From Stenotrophomonas maltophilia R551-3 (GTDB lineage Bacteria > Pseudomonadota > Gammaproteobacteria > Xanthomonadales > Xanthomonadaceae): 64,000 nucleotides of DNA. The notes under the pieces are model-generated. The model made no database searches, was not told the origin of the DNA, and worked only from the letters and a program-made list of their open reading frames with translations. Of the stretch, positions 41,703-50,100 are shown piece after piece; positions within the stretch are counted from its first letter, which is position 1, and each line of letters starts with the position of its first letter. The DNA lies in assembly GCF_000020665.1 (NCBI RefSeq), contig NC_011071.1, forward strand, positions 1,106,501 through 1,170,500, in the 5' to 3' direction. The position numbers and the translations under genes are program-made.

Positions 41703-44297
41703 ATGTCAGCTTCCCCCCTTGTCGATCGTTGGATCGTACTGAAGTTCGGCGGCACCTCGGTGTCGCGTCGTCACCGCTGGGACACGATCGGGAAGCTGGC
41801 GAAAAAACGCGCGGAAGAGACCGGCTCGCGCGTGCTGGTGGTGGTTTCGGCGCTGTCCGGGGTCACCAACGAACTGACCGCGATTGCCGATGGCGCGCCG
41901 GACAGCCGTGATCGCGTGGCCGCGCTGGTCGAGCGCCACCAGGGCTTCCTGCAGGAACTGGAGCTGGGCGCCGAGGTGCTGGCCGAACGACTGGCCGTGC
42001 TGCAGGGCCTGCTCGATGACCCGCGTGCCGCTGCTCGTCCGCTGGACTGGCAGGCTGAAGTACTGGGCCAGGGCGAACTGCTGTCCTCCAGCCTGGGTGC
42101 GGCCTATCTGCGTGCCAGCGGCCTGGATTTCGGCTGGATGGATGCCCGCCAGTGGCTGGATGCACTGCCGCCACAGCCGAATCAGAGCGACTGGTCGCAG
42201 CGCCTGTCGGTGAATTGCCAATGGCGTGCCGATGCCGCCTGGGCGCAGCGCTTCCGCGCGCAGCCGACCCGGCTGCTGATCACCCAGGGCTTCATCTCGC
42301 GCCACGCCGACGGCGGCACCGCCATCCTCGGCCGTGGTGGTTCGGATACCTCGGCGGCGTACTTCGGTGCGCTGCTCGGCGCCAGCCGCGTGGAGATCTG
42401 GACCGACGTGCCGGGCATGTTCAGCGCCAATCCCAAGGACGTTCCGGACGCGCGGCTGCTGACCCGGCTGGACTATTACGAAGCGCAGGAAATCGCCACC
42501 ACCGGTGCCAAGGTGCTGCACCCGCGTTCGATCAAGCCGTGCCGTGATGCCGGCGTGCCGATGGCCATTCTCGATACCGAGCGCCCGGAACTGCCGGGCA
42601 CCAGCATCGACGGCAATGCCGCACCAGTGCCGGGGGTGAAGGCGATCAGCCGCCGCAACGGCATCGTGCTGGTGTCGATGGAAGGCATCGGCATGTGGCA
42701 GCAGGTCGGCTTCCTGGCCGACGTGTTCAATCTGTTCAAGAAGCATGGCCTGTCGGTGGACCTGATTGGTTCGGCCGAGACCAACGTCACCGTATCGCTG
42801 GATCCGTCCGAGAACCTGGTCAACACCGATGTGCTGGCCGCGCTGTCGGCCGATCTGTCGCAGATCTGCAAGGTGAAGGTGATCGTGCCGTGCGCGGCGA
42901 TCACCCTGGTCGGCCTCGGCATGCGCTCGCTGCTGCACAAGCTGTCGGACGTGTGGGCGACCTTCGGCCGCGAACGCGTGCACATGATCTCGCAGTCGTC
43001 CAACGACCTGAACCTGACCTTCGTCATCGACGAAGCCGATGCCGATGGCCTGCTGCCGATCCTGCACGCCGAGCTGATCGACAGTGGCGCGATGCCGGTG
43101 GAAGAGACCGAAGTGTTCGGCCCGCGCTGGCGTGAGATTGCCGGTACGGTGCGCCCGCGTGGTACGCCGTGGTGGCGTGGCCAGCGTGCGCACCTGCTGC
43201 AGCTGGCCGATGCCGGTACGCCGCGCTACGTCTACCATCTGCCGACCGTACGTGCCCGTGCCCGTGCGCTGGCGGCAATCAAGCCGATCGACCAGCGCTA
43301 CTACGCGATCAAGGCCAACAGCCATCCGGCCATCCTGCAGCTGCTGGAAGCCGAGGGCTTTGGACTGGAGTGCGTATCGCATGGCGAACTGAAGCACGTG
43401 TTCCAGCATCTGCCGGAACTGTCGCCCAAGCGCGTGCTGTTCACCCCCAGCTTCTGCCCGCGCGAGGAATACGAAGCGGCATTCGCGCTGGGCGTGACCG
43501 TCACCGTCGACAATGTCGAAGCCCTGCAGCGCTGGCCGGACCTGTTCCGCAACCGTGAACTGTGGCTGCGCGTCGATCTGGGTCGTGGCGAGGGCCACCA
43601 CGCCAAGGTGCGTACCGGCGGCAAGGATTCCAAGTTCGGCCTGCCGATTGCCCGCGTCGACGAGTTCGTGCGCGCGGCTACCGAACTGGGCACCCGCGTG
43701 GTCGGCCTGCATGCGCACCTGGGCAGCGGCGTGGAAACCGCGCAGCACTGGCGCCTGATGTGCGATGAGCTGGCCGGTTTCGCCCGCCGCATCGGCAGCG
43801 TGCAGACCATCGACATCGGTGGTGGCCTTCCAATTCCGTACAGCGACGAAGACGAGCCGTTCGACCTGGATGCCTGGGCCGAGGGCCTGGCCGAGGTCAA
43901 GGCGCTGCATCCGGCGTTCCGCCTGGCGATCGAACCGGGCCGCTTCCTGGTGGCGGAATCCGGCGTGCTGCTGACCCATGCCACCCAGGTGGTGGAGAAG
44001 GATGGCGTACGCCGGGTCGGCCTGGATGCGGGCATGAACACCCTGATGCGCCCGGCGCTGTACGACGCCTGGCATGACATCGAGAACCTCAGCCGCCAGG
44101 GCGGCTACGCCGAGGCCGCCTTCGATGTGGTCGGCCCGATCTGCGAATCCAGTGATGTGTTCGGCAAGCGCCGCAAGCTGCCGGTGTCGACCGCGCCGGA
44201 CGATGTGATGCTGATTGCCGATGCCGGTGCCTACGGCTACGTGATGTCCAACACCTACAACCAGCGGGCGATGCCGCGCGAAGACGTGATCGAGTGA
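41703..44297 (+). CDS. lysAC: Bifunctional aspartate kinase / diaminopimelate decarboxylase
   Basis: An 864-residue fusion of the first and last enzymes of lysine synthesis. The N-terminal half is a lysine-sensitive-type aspartokinase: VLKFGGTSVSRRHRWDTIG (10-30), GRGGSDTSAAYFGALLG, DVPGMFSANPKDVPDARLL, then ACT domains (VSMEGIGMWQQVGFLADVFN with IGSAETNVTVSLD). The C-terminal half from about residue 480 is a fold-III PLP decarboxylase: YYAIKANSHPAILQLLE (PLP lysine), HLGSGVETAQHW, DIGGGLPIPY, IEPGRFLVAESG and CESSDVFGKRRKLP. Such fusions are characteristic of xanthomonads and allow feedback across the pathway. It supplies meso-diaminopimelate and lysine. Confidence 0.95.
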   Translation: MSASPLVDRWIVLKFGGTSVSRRHRWDTIGKLAKKRAEETGSRVLVVVSALSGVTNELTAIADGAPDSRDRVAALVERHQGFLQELELGAEVLAERLAVLQGLLDDPRAAARPLDWQAEVLGQGELLSSSLGAAYLRASGLDFGWMDARQWLDALPPQPNQSDWSQRLSVNCQWRADAAWAQRFRAQPTRLLITQGFISRHADGGTAILGRGGSDTSAAYFGALLGASRVEIWTDVPGMFSANPKDVPDARLLTRLDYYEAQEIATTGAKVLHPRSIKPCRDAGVPMAILDTERPELPGTSIDGNAAPVPGVKAISRRNGIVLVSMEGIGMWQQVGFLADVFNLFKKHGLSVDLIGSAETNVTVSLDPSENLVNTDVLAALSADLSQICKVKVIVPCAAITLVGLGMRSLLHKLSDVWATFGRERVHMISQSSNDLNLTFVIDEADADGLLPILHAELIDSGAMPVEETEVFGPRWREIAGTVRPRGTPWWRGQRAHLLQLADAGTPRYVYHLPTVRARARALAAIKPIDQRYYAIKANSHPAILQLLEAEGFGLECVSHGELKHVFQHLPELSPKRVLFTPSFCPREEYEAAFALGVTVTVDNVEALQRWPDLFRNRELWLRVDLGRGEGHHAKVRTGGKDSKFGLPIARVDEFVRAATELGTRVVGLHAHLGSGVETAQHWRLMCDELAGFARRIGSVQTIDIGGGLPIPYSDEDEPFDLDAWAEGLAEVKALHPAFRLAIEPGRFLVAESGVLLTHATQVVEKDGVRRVGLDAGMNTLMRPALYDAWHDIENLSRQGGYAEAAFDVVGPICESSDVFGKRRKLPVSTAPDDVMLIADAGAYGYVMSNTYNQRAMPREDVIE

Positions 44298-44376
44298 TCG
44301 CTGCCTTCCGCGCTCTGCACCCGCCCACCGACACCTCCCGCGCCTGCGCGCGGGCAGGTGCCTGACCGGATACACC

Positions 44377-45729
44377 ATGACTGCTTTCGACAAACACCAG
44401 GTTTCCCGCTTCCGCTTCGTCCGCTGCGAGTTCGCTGCGGACACCGGTGTGGCCAAGCTGGTCTACGCCTTCGATGATGGCCCGGAGATGGTGGAAACCA
44501 TCACCGTGCCGGGCGCCCCGTTCGTGCTGGATCAGGCGCGCACCGCCGCCGTGCAGCGCGCGCTGCAGCTGCTGCACCTGATCGCCGGTGTCAGCTACTA
44601 CAAGGCGGGCGTGCCGGAGACGGTCAGCATCGACAGCTACGCCATCGATGCCGATACCGCTGCCCTGGTGGAGACGGTCTACCTCAACGGTCTGGGCGAG
44701 TTCGCCTACCGCAACGGCCTGAACCTGCGCGGTCGCTTCCGCCTGCCGGTGCAGGGCGAGGCAGTGCCGGCGCCCGTGCTGGGCCTGCAGCCGCACGCGC
44801 TGGTGGCCATCGGCGGCGGCAAGGATTCGCTGGTCAGCATCGAAGCCCTGCGCCGTGCCGGCGTGGACGAGACAGTGACCTGGATCGGTGGCTCGCAGCT
44901 GATCCGTGCCTGCGCCGAACGCACCGGCCTGCCGACGCTGAACCTGGGCCGCGCGCTGGCGCCGGAGTTGTTCGAACTCAACCGCCAGGGCGCCTGGAAC
45001 GGCCATATCCCGGTCACTGCGGTGAACTCGGCGATCATGGTGCTGGCCGCGCTGCTGCAGGGCGTGGACCAGGTGGTGTTCTCCAACGAACGTTCGGCCA
45101 GCTACGGCAGCCAGATTCCGGGCACCGGCGAAGTGAACCACCAGTGGTCCAAAGGCTGGGCGTTCGAGCAGGCGTTCGGCAGCCATGTGCAGAGGCAGGT
45201 GGCCGCCGATCTGCAGTACTACTCGCTGCTGCGGCCGATGTCCGAGCTGGCGGTTGCGCGCCAGTTCGCCAAGACCGATTTCTACGACGCGCACTTCTCC
45301 AGCTGCAATCGCAACTTCCACATCCTCGGCGAGCGCCCGGTGAACCGCTGGTGCGGCGTCTGCCCGAAGTGCCATTTCGTGTTCCTGGCGCTGGCCCCGT
45401 TCATGCCCAAGACGCGCCTGGTGCGCATCTTCGGCCGCAACCTGCTGGATGACATCGAGCAGGCCGGCGGCTTCGATGCGCTGCTGGAGTTCCAGGACCA
45501 CAAGCCGTTCGAGTGCGTGGGCGAAGGCCGCGAATCGCGTGCAGCGATGGCAACCCTGGCACAGCGCGCCGAGTGGAAGGAAGACGTGCTGGTGAAGCGC
45601 TTCTGCAATGAGATCCAGCCGCAGCTGGATGCCACCGAACTGGAACTGGCACCGCTGCTGCAGCTGCAGGGCGAGCACCGTATTCCGGCTGCGCTGTGGG
45701 AACGGGTACGTGAAGATTTCGAAGTTTGA
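44377..45729 (+). CDS. murL: UDP-MurNAc-L-Ala-L-Glu epimerase (MurL)
   Basis: A 450-residue protein matching MurL, which epimerises the terminal L-Glu of UDP-MurNAc-L-Ala-L-Glu to D-Glu in xanthomonads, using ATP. A PP-loop-like ATP motif [20 protein letters not shown] lies near residue 145 and a Cys cluster [19 protein letters not shown] (CxxCxxC) around residue 330 may bind zinc. Start [14 protein letters not shown]. It overlaps murD2 by 20 bp, the partner ligase, which makes the assignment much stronger. Confidence 0.88.
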   Translation: MTAFDKHQVSRFRFVRCEFAADTGVAKLVYAFDDGPEMVETITVPGAPFVLDQARTAAVQRALQLLHLIAGVSYYKAGVPETVSIDSYAIDADTAALVETVYLNGLGEFAYRNGLNLRGRFRLPVQGEAVPAPVLGLQPHALVAIGGGKDSLVSIEALRRAGVDETVTWIGGSQLIRACAERTGLPTLNLGRALAPELFELNRQGAWNGHIPVTAVNSAIMVLAALLQGVDQVVFSNERSASYGSQIPGTGEVNHQWSKGWAFEQAFGSHVQRQVAADLQYYSLLRPMSELAVARQFAKTDFYDAHFSSCNRNFHILGERPVNRWCGVCPKCHFVFLALAPFMPKTRLVRIFGRNLLDDIEQAGGFDALLEFQDHKPFECVGEGRESRAAMATLAQRAEWKEDVLVKRFCNEIQPQLDATELELAPLLQLQGEHRIPAALWERVREDFEV

Positions 45730-47119
45730 AGGAAAGCGTGTTGCGCTGTGGGGCTGGGGCCGTGAGGGCCGTGCCGCGTTTGCGGTGCTGCATTCGCGCC
45801 TGCCCACGCTTGGCCTGAGCCTGTTCTGTCCAGCTGCCGAAGTCGAGGCAGCGCGTGCGGAAACACACGGTGCGCTGGACGTCCGTGGTGAGCCGTCGGC
45901 CGAGACGCTGGCTGCCTTCGATGTGGTGATCAAGTCGCCGGGCATCAGCCCTTACCAGCCAATCGCGCTGGCCGCCGCCGCGCAGGGCACCACCTTCATC
46001 GGTGGCACTGCGCTGTGGTTTGCCGAACATGCGAGTGCCGATGGCATCGTGCACGACACCGTGTGCGTGACCGGCACCAAGGGCAAGAGCACCACCACCG
46101 CGCTGGTCGCACACCTGCTGCGTGCGGCCGGCCACCGTACGGGCCTGGTCGGCAACATCGGCCTGCCGCTGCTGGAAGTGCTGGACCCGCAGCCCGCGCC
46201 CGAGTACTGGGCGGTGGAACTGTCCAGCTACCAGACCGGCGAAGTGGCGCGCAGTGGCGCCCGCCCGCAGGTGGCGGTGGTGCTGAACCTGTTCCCGGAA
46301 CACCTGGACTGGCATGGCAGCGAACAGCGTTACATCGAGGACAAGCTGCAGCTGGTGACTGAAGCCGCACCGCGCATCGCCGTGCTCAACGCCGCCGATC
46401 CGCATCTGGCCGCGCTGTCGCTGCCTGATAGCAAGGTGATCTGGTTCAACCAGCCGCAGGGCTGGCATATGCGCGGTGACATCGTGCATCGCGGTGAGCA
46501 GGCCGTGTTCGACACCCGCAACACACCGCTGCCGGGCCGCCACAACCGCGGCAACCTGTGCGCGGTACTGGCCGCGCTGGAAGCACTGGGCCTGGATGCG
46601 GTGGCGCTGGCACCGGCGGTGCAGGATTTCCGCCCGCTGCCGAACCGCCTGCAGCGCATCGGCGCGGCCGAAGGCCTGACCTACGTCAACGATTCGATCA
46701 GCACCACGCCGCATGCCAGCCTGGCCGCGCTGGAGTGTTTCGCCGGGCAGCGCATCGCGCTGCTGGTGGGCGGGCACGACCGTGGCTTGGACTGGACCGA
46801 TTTCATGCAGCACATGGCGCACGACGTGCCGCCGGTGGAGATCGTGACCATGGGCAGCAATGGCCCGCGCATCCACGCGATGCTGCAGCCGCTGGCCGAT
46901 GCCGGTCGCTTCGGCCTGCACGCTGCGGGCGATCTGCCGGAGGCGATGGCCTTGGCGCGTGCGGCGCTGGGTTCTGAGGGCGGGGTGATATTGCTGTCGC
47001 CTGGCGCACCGAGTTTCGGTGCGTACCGTGACTACGTGGCGCGTGGCCGCCACTTCGCCGAGCTGGCCGGCTTCGATCCGGACAGCATCAGCGCGATTCC
47101 GGGTCTGGGCATCGCCTGA
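45710..47119 (+). CDS. murD2: UDP-MurNAc-L-Ala--L-Glu ligase (MurD2)
   Basis: A 469-residue Mur ligase starting at GTG 45710 ([20 protein letters not shown]), overlapping murL by 20 bp. The N-terminal Rossmann part, ATP loop [32 protein letters not shown] and the C-terminal domain ([39 protein letters not shown]) are those of MurD. Pairing with MurL indicates the MurD2 type that adds L-Glu, which MurL then inverts, an alternative to the glutamate racemase plus MurD route. The window does not reveal whether a classical murD/murI route coexists. Confidence 0.9.
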   Translation: MKISKFEGKRVALWGWGREGRAAFAVLHSRLPTLGLSLFCPAAEVEAARAETHGALDVRGEPSAETLAAFDVVIKSPGISPYQPIALAAAAQGTTFIGGTALWFAEHASADGIVHDTVCVTGTKGKSTTTALVAHLLRAAGHRTGLVGNIGLPLLEVLDPQPAPEYWAVELSSYQTGEVARSGARPQVAVVLNLFPEHLDWHGSEQRYIEDKLQLVTEAAPRIAVLNAADPHLAALSLPDSKVIWFNQPQGWHMRGDIVHRGEQAVFDTRNTPLPGRHNRGNLCAVLAALEALGLDAVALAPAVQDFRPLPNRLQRIGAAEGLTYVNDSISTTPHASLAALECFAGQRIALLVGGHDRGLDWTDFMQHMAHDVPPVEIVTMGSNGPRIHAMLQPLADAGRFGLHAAGDLPEAMALARAALGSEGGVILLSPGAPSFGAYRDYVARGRHFAELAGFDPDSISAIPGLGIA

Positions 47120-47130
47120 TCTGCCGGATC

Positions 47131-47169
47131 GGGGTCGGATTCCTTTCCGCAGGAAAGGGCTCTGACCCC
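47131..47169. repeat. RAYT-family REP, distant copy
   Basis: GGGGTCGGATTCCTTTCCGC with right arm AAAGGGCTCTGACCCC; same family as the REPs around the RAYT gene (29357-30175). It follows murD2 by 12 bp. Confidence 0.75.
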
Positions 47170-47188
47170 AGTGGGATCCTGTGCATCC

Positions 47189-47240
47189 CATCCACGCATG
47201 GCGTGAATCTACTGTCGAGCCGAGCCCACGCTCGGCTGGG
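47189..47240. repeat. Two short REPs between murD2 and the SMI1 gene
   Basis: CATCCACGCATGGCGTGAAT (47189-47208, TCTAC following) and TCGAGCCGAGCCCACGCTCG (47215-47234, GCTGGG following). Both match the palindromic cores of REPs elsewhere in the window, read in either orientation. They lie in the convergent space. Confidence 0.65.
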
Positions 47241-47242
47241 TT

Positions 47243-47839
47243 TCAATCCTCGTCCTGGTCGATGAACGCGTAATCGCGATCGATCAGCTGCTGCAGATAC
47301 GCATCGAAGCTGGGTGCGATCACTGCATAGCTGTCCGGATCGTGCAGGTAGCGCACCACCTGGCCGACTGTGCCGCCCGGCGCCGGATCGAAATCCAGGT
47401 ACAGCATCGAGGTGCCGCCGTTGTTCATGCAGTGCGAGAAGCACAGGCGGCGGTTCATCGGAAGATCGGCGTCGATGCCTTCACCCAGAATCTCCGGCTC
47501 GTCATCCAGCCACTCTTCGTAGATGGAACGGATGCTGTCGTCCCACTGCCGCTGGTCCTCGAAGACCTGCGCCACCGAACGCAGGTAGTACGGATAGCCA
47601 CCGCCCTCCACGTCCGAGCCGAGCATCAGCACGCAGACCTCCCCACCGGGGTACTCGCGGAAGTGCGTGCCATTCACGCGCGACAGCAACGCGACCAGAC
47701 TGTCCGGCACCTGCGGCCACTGCGCACGCAGGCGCTGCAGGTCTTCGGCGCTGGCGCCCTGCACGTGGGCCCACTGCGGGGCATCGTCGGCAGGCAGGCG
47801 TGGAATCAGGCCAGACAGAAAGCGATCAACCAGGTTCAT
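47243..47839 (-). CDS. SMI1/KNR4 family protein
   Basis: A 198-residue SMI1/KNR4 (SUKH) protein: MNLVDRFLSGLIPRLPADDA, VPDSLVALLSRVNGTHFREY, GEVCVLMLGSDVEGGGYPYY and GTSMLYLDFDPAPGGTVGQV, followed by FDAYLQQLIDRD. The SUKH superfamily includes many immunity proteins of polymorphic toxins, but no toxin gene is adjacent, and other members are housekeeping. It is bracketed by repeats: REPs at its 3' end and the inverted 30-bp repeat at its 5' end. Confidence 0.85.
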   Translation of the reverse strand: MNLVDRFLSGLIPRLPADDAPQWAHVQGASAEDLQRLRAQWPQVPDSLVALLSRVNGTHFREYPGGEVCVLMLGSDVEGGGYPYYLRSVAQVFEDQRQWDDSIRSIYEEWLDDEPEILGEGIDADLPMNRRLCFSHCMNNGGTSMLYLDFDPAPGGTVGQVVRYLHDPDSYAVIAPSFDAYLQQLIDRDYAFIDQDED

Positions 47840-47842
47840 GCG

Positions 47843-47958
47843 AAAAAAGGGGACGGAGGGGATTAAGTCGTATCCAACCACACCTGCGTCACGTCGCCAA
47901 TGCAGAATGCGACGCGGGAGGGGCGAATACGGCTTAATCCCCTCCGTCCCTTTTTTTC
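47843..47958. repeat. Inverted pair of the ACTTAATCCCCTCCGTCC repeat
   Basis: Left unit AAAAAAGGGGACGGAGGGGA (47843-47862, continuing to 47872) and right unit CTTAATCCCCTCCGTCCC (47933-47950, T run after) are inverted copies of a repeat also at 19336-19364. The pair spans the space between the divergent SMI1 and dienelactone hydrolase genes, so it lies over both promoters. About 55 bp between the units, with no gene. Confidence 0.8.
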
Positions 47959-47969
47959 GGAGCAGGCGC

Positions 47970-48755
47970 ATGAATCGTTGGCGATGCGGCGTGGCGATGG
48001 TACTGGGGCTGGCAGCGATGCCGGCGTGGGCGGCGATGAAGACGCAGCCGGTGGAGTGGAAGCACCAGGGCACGACCTTTAGCGGCGTGCTGGTCTATGA
48101 CGATGGCGAGCACGACAAGCGCCCGGGTCTGGTGATGGTGCCGAACTGGAAGGGCGTGAATGAATCGGCCATCGAGAAGGCCAAGCAGCTGGCTGGCGAT
48201 GACTACGTGGTGCTGGTGGCCGATGTGTACGGCAAGGGCGTGCGGCCCAAGACCGATGCCGAGGCTGGCCCGGTGGCGACCAAGCTGCGCAACGACCGGC
48301 CGCTGCTGCGTGCGCGTGCGCTGGAGGCGGTGAACGTGCTCAAGGCGCAGGCCGGCAAGGCGCCGGTTGATGCCAGCCGGATCGGTGCGGTCGGCTTCTG
48401 CTTCGGGGGGACCACGGTGCTGGAGCTGGCCCGTGCCGGTGCGCCACTGGCAGGCGTGGTCAGCCTGCATGGCGGGCTGGGTTCGCCGCTGCCGGCCCAG
48501 GCCGGTGGCACGCACCCGTCGGTGCTGGTGCTCAATGGCGCCGATGACAAGAGCGTGAGCGCCGAGGACATCGCCGGTTTCCAGAAGGAAATGAACGCGG
48601 CCAAGGTCGATTGGGAATTCACCAACTACAGCGGGGCAGTGCACTGCTTCGCCGAGCGTGATGCCAACAGTCCGCCGGGCTGCCAGTACAACGAACGGGC
48701 GGCCAAGCGCGCGTGGAAGGCGCTGGATGAGTTCTTCGAGGAGCGCTTCATGTAG
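47970..48755 (+). CDS. Dienelactone hydrolase family protein (exported)
   Basis: A 261-residue alpha/beta-hydrolase. Signal peptide MNRWRCGVAMVLGLAAMPAW (cleavage after AWA), nucleophile Cys in AVGFCFGGTTVLELA, Asp in LNGADDKSVSAED and His in GAVHCFAERDANSPPGC, the DLH triad Cys-Asp-His. Most DLH proteins are cytosolic; export is unusual but common in xanthomonads. GGAG eight bases upstream supports the start. The TAG stop belongs to the GTAG opening of a REP. Confidence 0.9.
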   Translation: MNRWRCGVAMVLGLAAMPAWAAMKTQPVEWKHQGTTFSGVLVYDDGEHDKRPGLVMVPNWKGVNESAIEKAKQLAGDDYVVLVADVYGKGVRPKTDAEAGPVATKLRNDRPLLRARALEAVNVLKAQAGKAPVDASRIGAVGFCFGGTTVLELARAGAPLAGVVSLHGGLGSPLPAQAGGTHPSVLVLNGADDKSVSAEDIAGFQKEMNAAKVDWEFTNYSGAVHCFAERDANSPPGCQYNERAAKRAWKALDEFFEERFM

Positions 48756-48877
48756 AGCCGAGCCATGCTCGGCTGTGAAAGGTGTGCCGACCAACGGTCG
48801 GCACCTACCGATGTTTCAGTGCCGACCAACTGTCGGCACCTACCGGTCATTGTGGGTGCCGACCGTTGGTCGGCACG
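48751..48877. repeat. Cluster of four REPs after the dienelactone hydrolase
   Basis: One TGTAGAGCCGAGCCATGCTC (48751-48775) and three GTGCCGACC-type palindromes at 48783-48809, 48818-48846 and 48854-48877. The first provides the stop codon of the hydrolase gene. They fill the space before the ispB 3' end. Confidence 0.85.
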
Positions 48878-48887
48878 CCTTCACCCG

Positions 48888-49886
48888 TCAATGCGAACGC
48901 TGCACCGCGTAGCGGGCCAGGCCGCGCAGGGCGGCCACGGCATCATTGTCGCCCAGGCCGTCCAGCGCGCGCTCGGCGGCTTCGGCATATTCCTCGGCAC
49001 GCGCACGGCTGTACTCCAGGCCGCCGGTGGCGCGGATTGCGGCCAGCACTTCCGGCATCGCCGAGGCATCACCGTCCTGCACGATGGTGCGCAGGCGCTC
49101 GCGGGTGGCGTCGTTGGAGTGGGCCATCGCGTGGATCAGCGGCAGCGTCGCCTTGCCCTCGGCGAGGTCGTCGCCCAGGTTCTTGCCCAGTTCCTCGGCG
49201 TTGGCCGAATAGTCCAGCACGTCGTCGGCGATCTGGAACGCGTAGCCCAGGTGCATGCCGTAGTCGAACAGGGCCTGCTGGGTGGCTTCGTCCACGCCGC
49301 TGGCCAGTGCGCCCAGGCGGGTGCCGGCAGCGAACAGCACCGCGGTCTTGCGCTCGATCACGCGCAGGTAGGCGGCTTCGTCGGTATCCGGGTTGTGCAC
49401 GTGCAGCAGCTGCAGCACTTCACCCTCGGCGATGCGGTTGGTGGCATCGGCCAGGATCTGCATCACCGACATGCGCTCCAGCTCGACCATCAACTGGAAG
49501 CTGCGCGAGTACAGGAAGTCGCCGACCAGCACGCTGGGCGCGTTGCCCCACAGTGCGTTGGCGGTGCTGCGGCCACGGCGCAGGCTGGATTCGTCCACCA
49601 CATCGTCGTGCAGCAGGGTGGAGGTGTGGATGAACTCGATGATCGCTGCCAGCTGGTGGTGCTCGGGGCCGACGTTGCCGACCGCGCGGCCGGCCAGCAT
49701 CACCAGCATCGGGCGCAGGCGCTTGCCGCCGGCGGAGATGATGTGGTCGGCGATCTGGTTGATCAGCACGACGTCCGAGGACAGCCGGCGCCGGATCAGG
49801 GCGTCGACGGCGGCCATGTCGGCCGCGGCAAGCGACTGGATCTGGGGCAGGCCCAGGGCGGGACGGGTGTCTTCGGTGATGGTCAT
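48888..49886 (-). CDS. ispB: Polyprenyl diphosphate synthase (IspB, octaprenyl-type)
   Basis: Trans-prenyltransferase of 332 residues making the side chain of ubiquinone. First Asp-rich motif LLHDDVVDESSLRRG, second QIADDVLDYS, with SAGGKRLRPMLVMLAGRAVG before. The residue pattern before the first motif (bulky residues absent close to DDxxD) fits a long-chain (C40-type) synthase. Start at 49886 (MTITEDTRPALGLPQIQSL). Divergent from the alpha-glucosidase gene. Confidence 0.94.
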   Translation of the reverse strand: MTITEDTRPALGLPQIQSLAAADMAAVDALIRRRLSSDVVLINQIADHIISAGGKRLRPMLVMLAGRAVGNVGPEHHQLAAIIEFIHTSTLLHDDVVDESSLRRGRSTANALWGNAPSVLVGDFLYSRSFQLMVELERMSVMQILADATNRIAEGEVLQLLHVHNPDTDEAAYLRVIERKTAVLFAAGTRLGALASGVDEATQQALFDYGMHLGYAFQIADDVLDYSANAEELGKNLGDDLAEGKATLPLIHAMAHSNDATRERLRTIVQDGDASAMPEVLAAIRATGGLEYSRARAEEYAEAAERALDGLGDNDAVAALRGLARYAVQRSH

Positions 49887-49991
49887 GCGATCAGGCTTTC
49901 AGGCTCACCACTGATTATAGGCGCTGCCCGTGAATTCGGGCGCAAACCGGGCGGGCCGACGTCCTCGGCCCGGCCACGGCTGCCGCCCGCG

Positions 49992-50006
49992 TGAATACGT
50001 ATGCAG
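49992..50006. promoter_or_regulatory. Sugar-locus operator, copy 1 (TGAATACGTATGCAG)
   Basis: A palindrome-like site TGAATACGTATGCA, extended by G, identical to copies at 54827-54841 and 57080-57094. Here it lies about 95 bp before the alpha-glucosidase start, and a -10-like TAAGCT (50034-50039) lies 35 bp from its centre. The AATACGTATT-like core with central CG fits LacI-family operators. Confidence 0.75.
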
Positions 50007-50100
50007 GTTGCGCCAAGCCCGGGGACCCACCGCTAAGCTTGCGGCATCAGGATTTCGGCCCGCTCCCGGCGGGTCCCGCACGCCCGGAGGGGGGCTGTCG

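Noticed and set aside
41706..44456. A 916-codon minus-strand open frame
   Set aside because: Antisense of lysAC; His/Gln/Arg-rich shadow without domain features.
47243..47839. SMI1/KNR4 gene as the immunity gene of a toxin system
   Set aside because: No toxin, secretion-linked or effector-like gene is adjacent; only the family link supports it.
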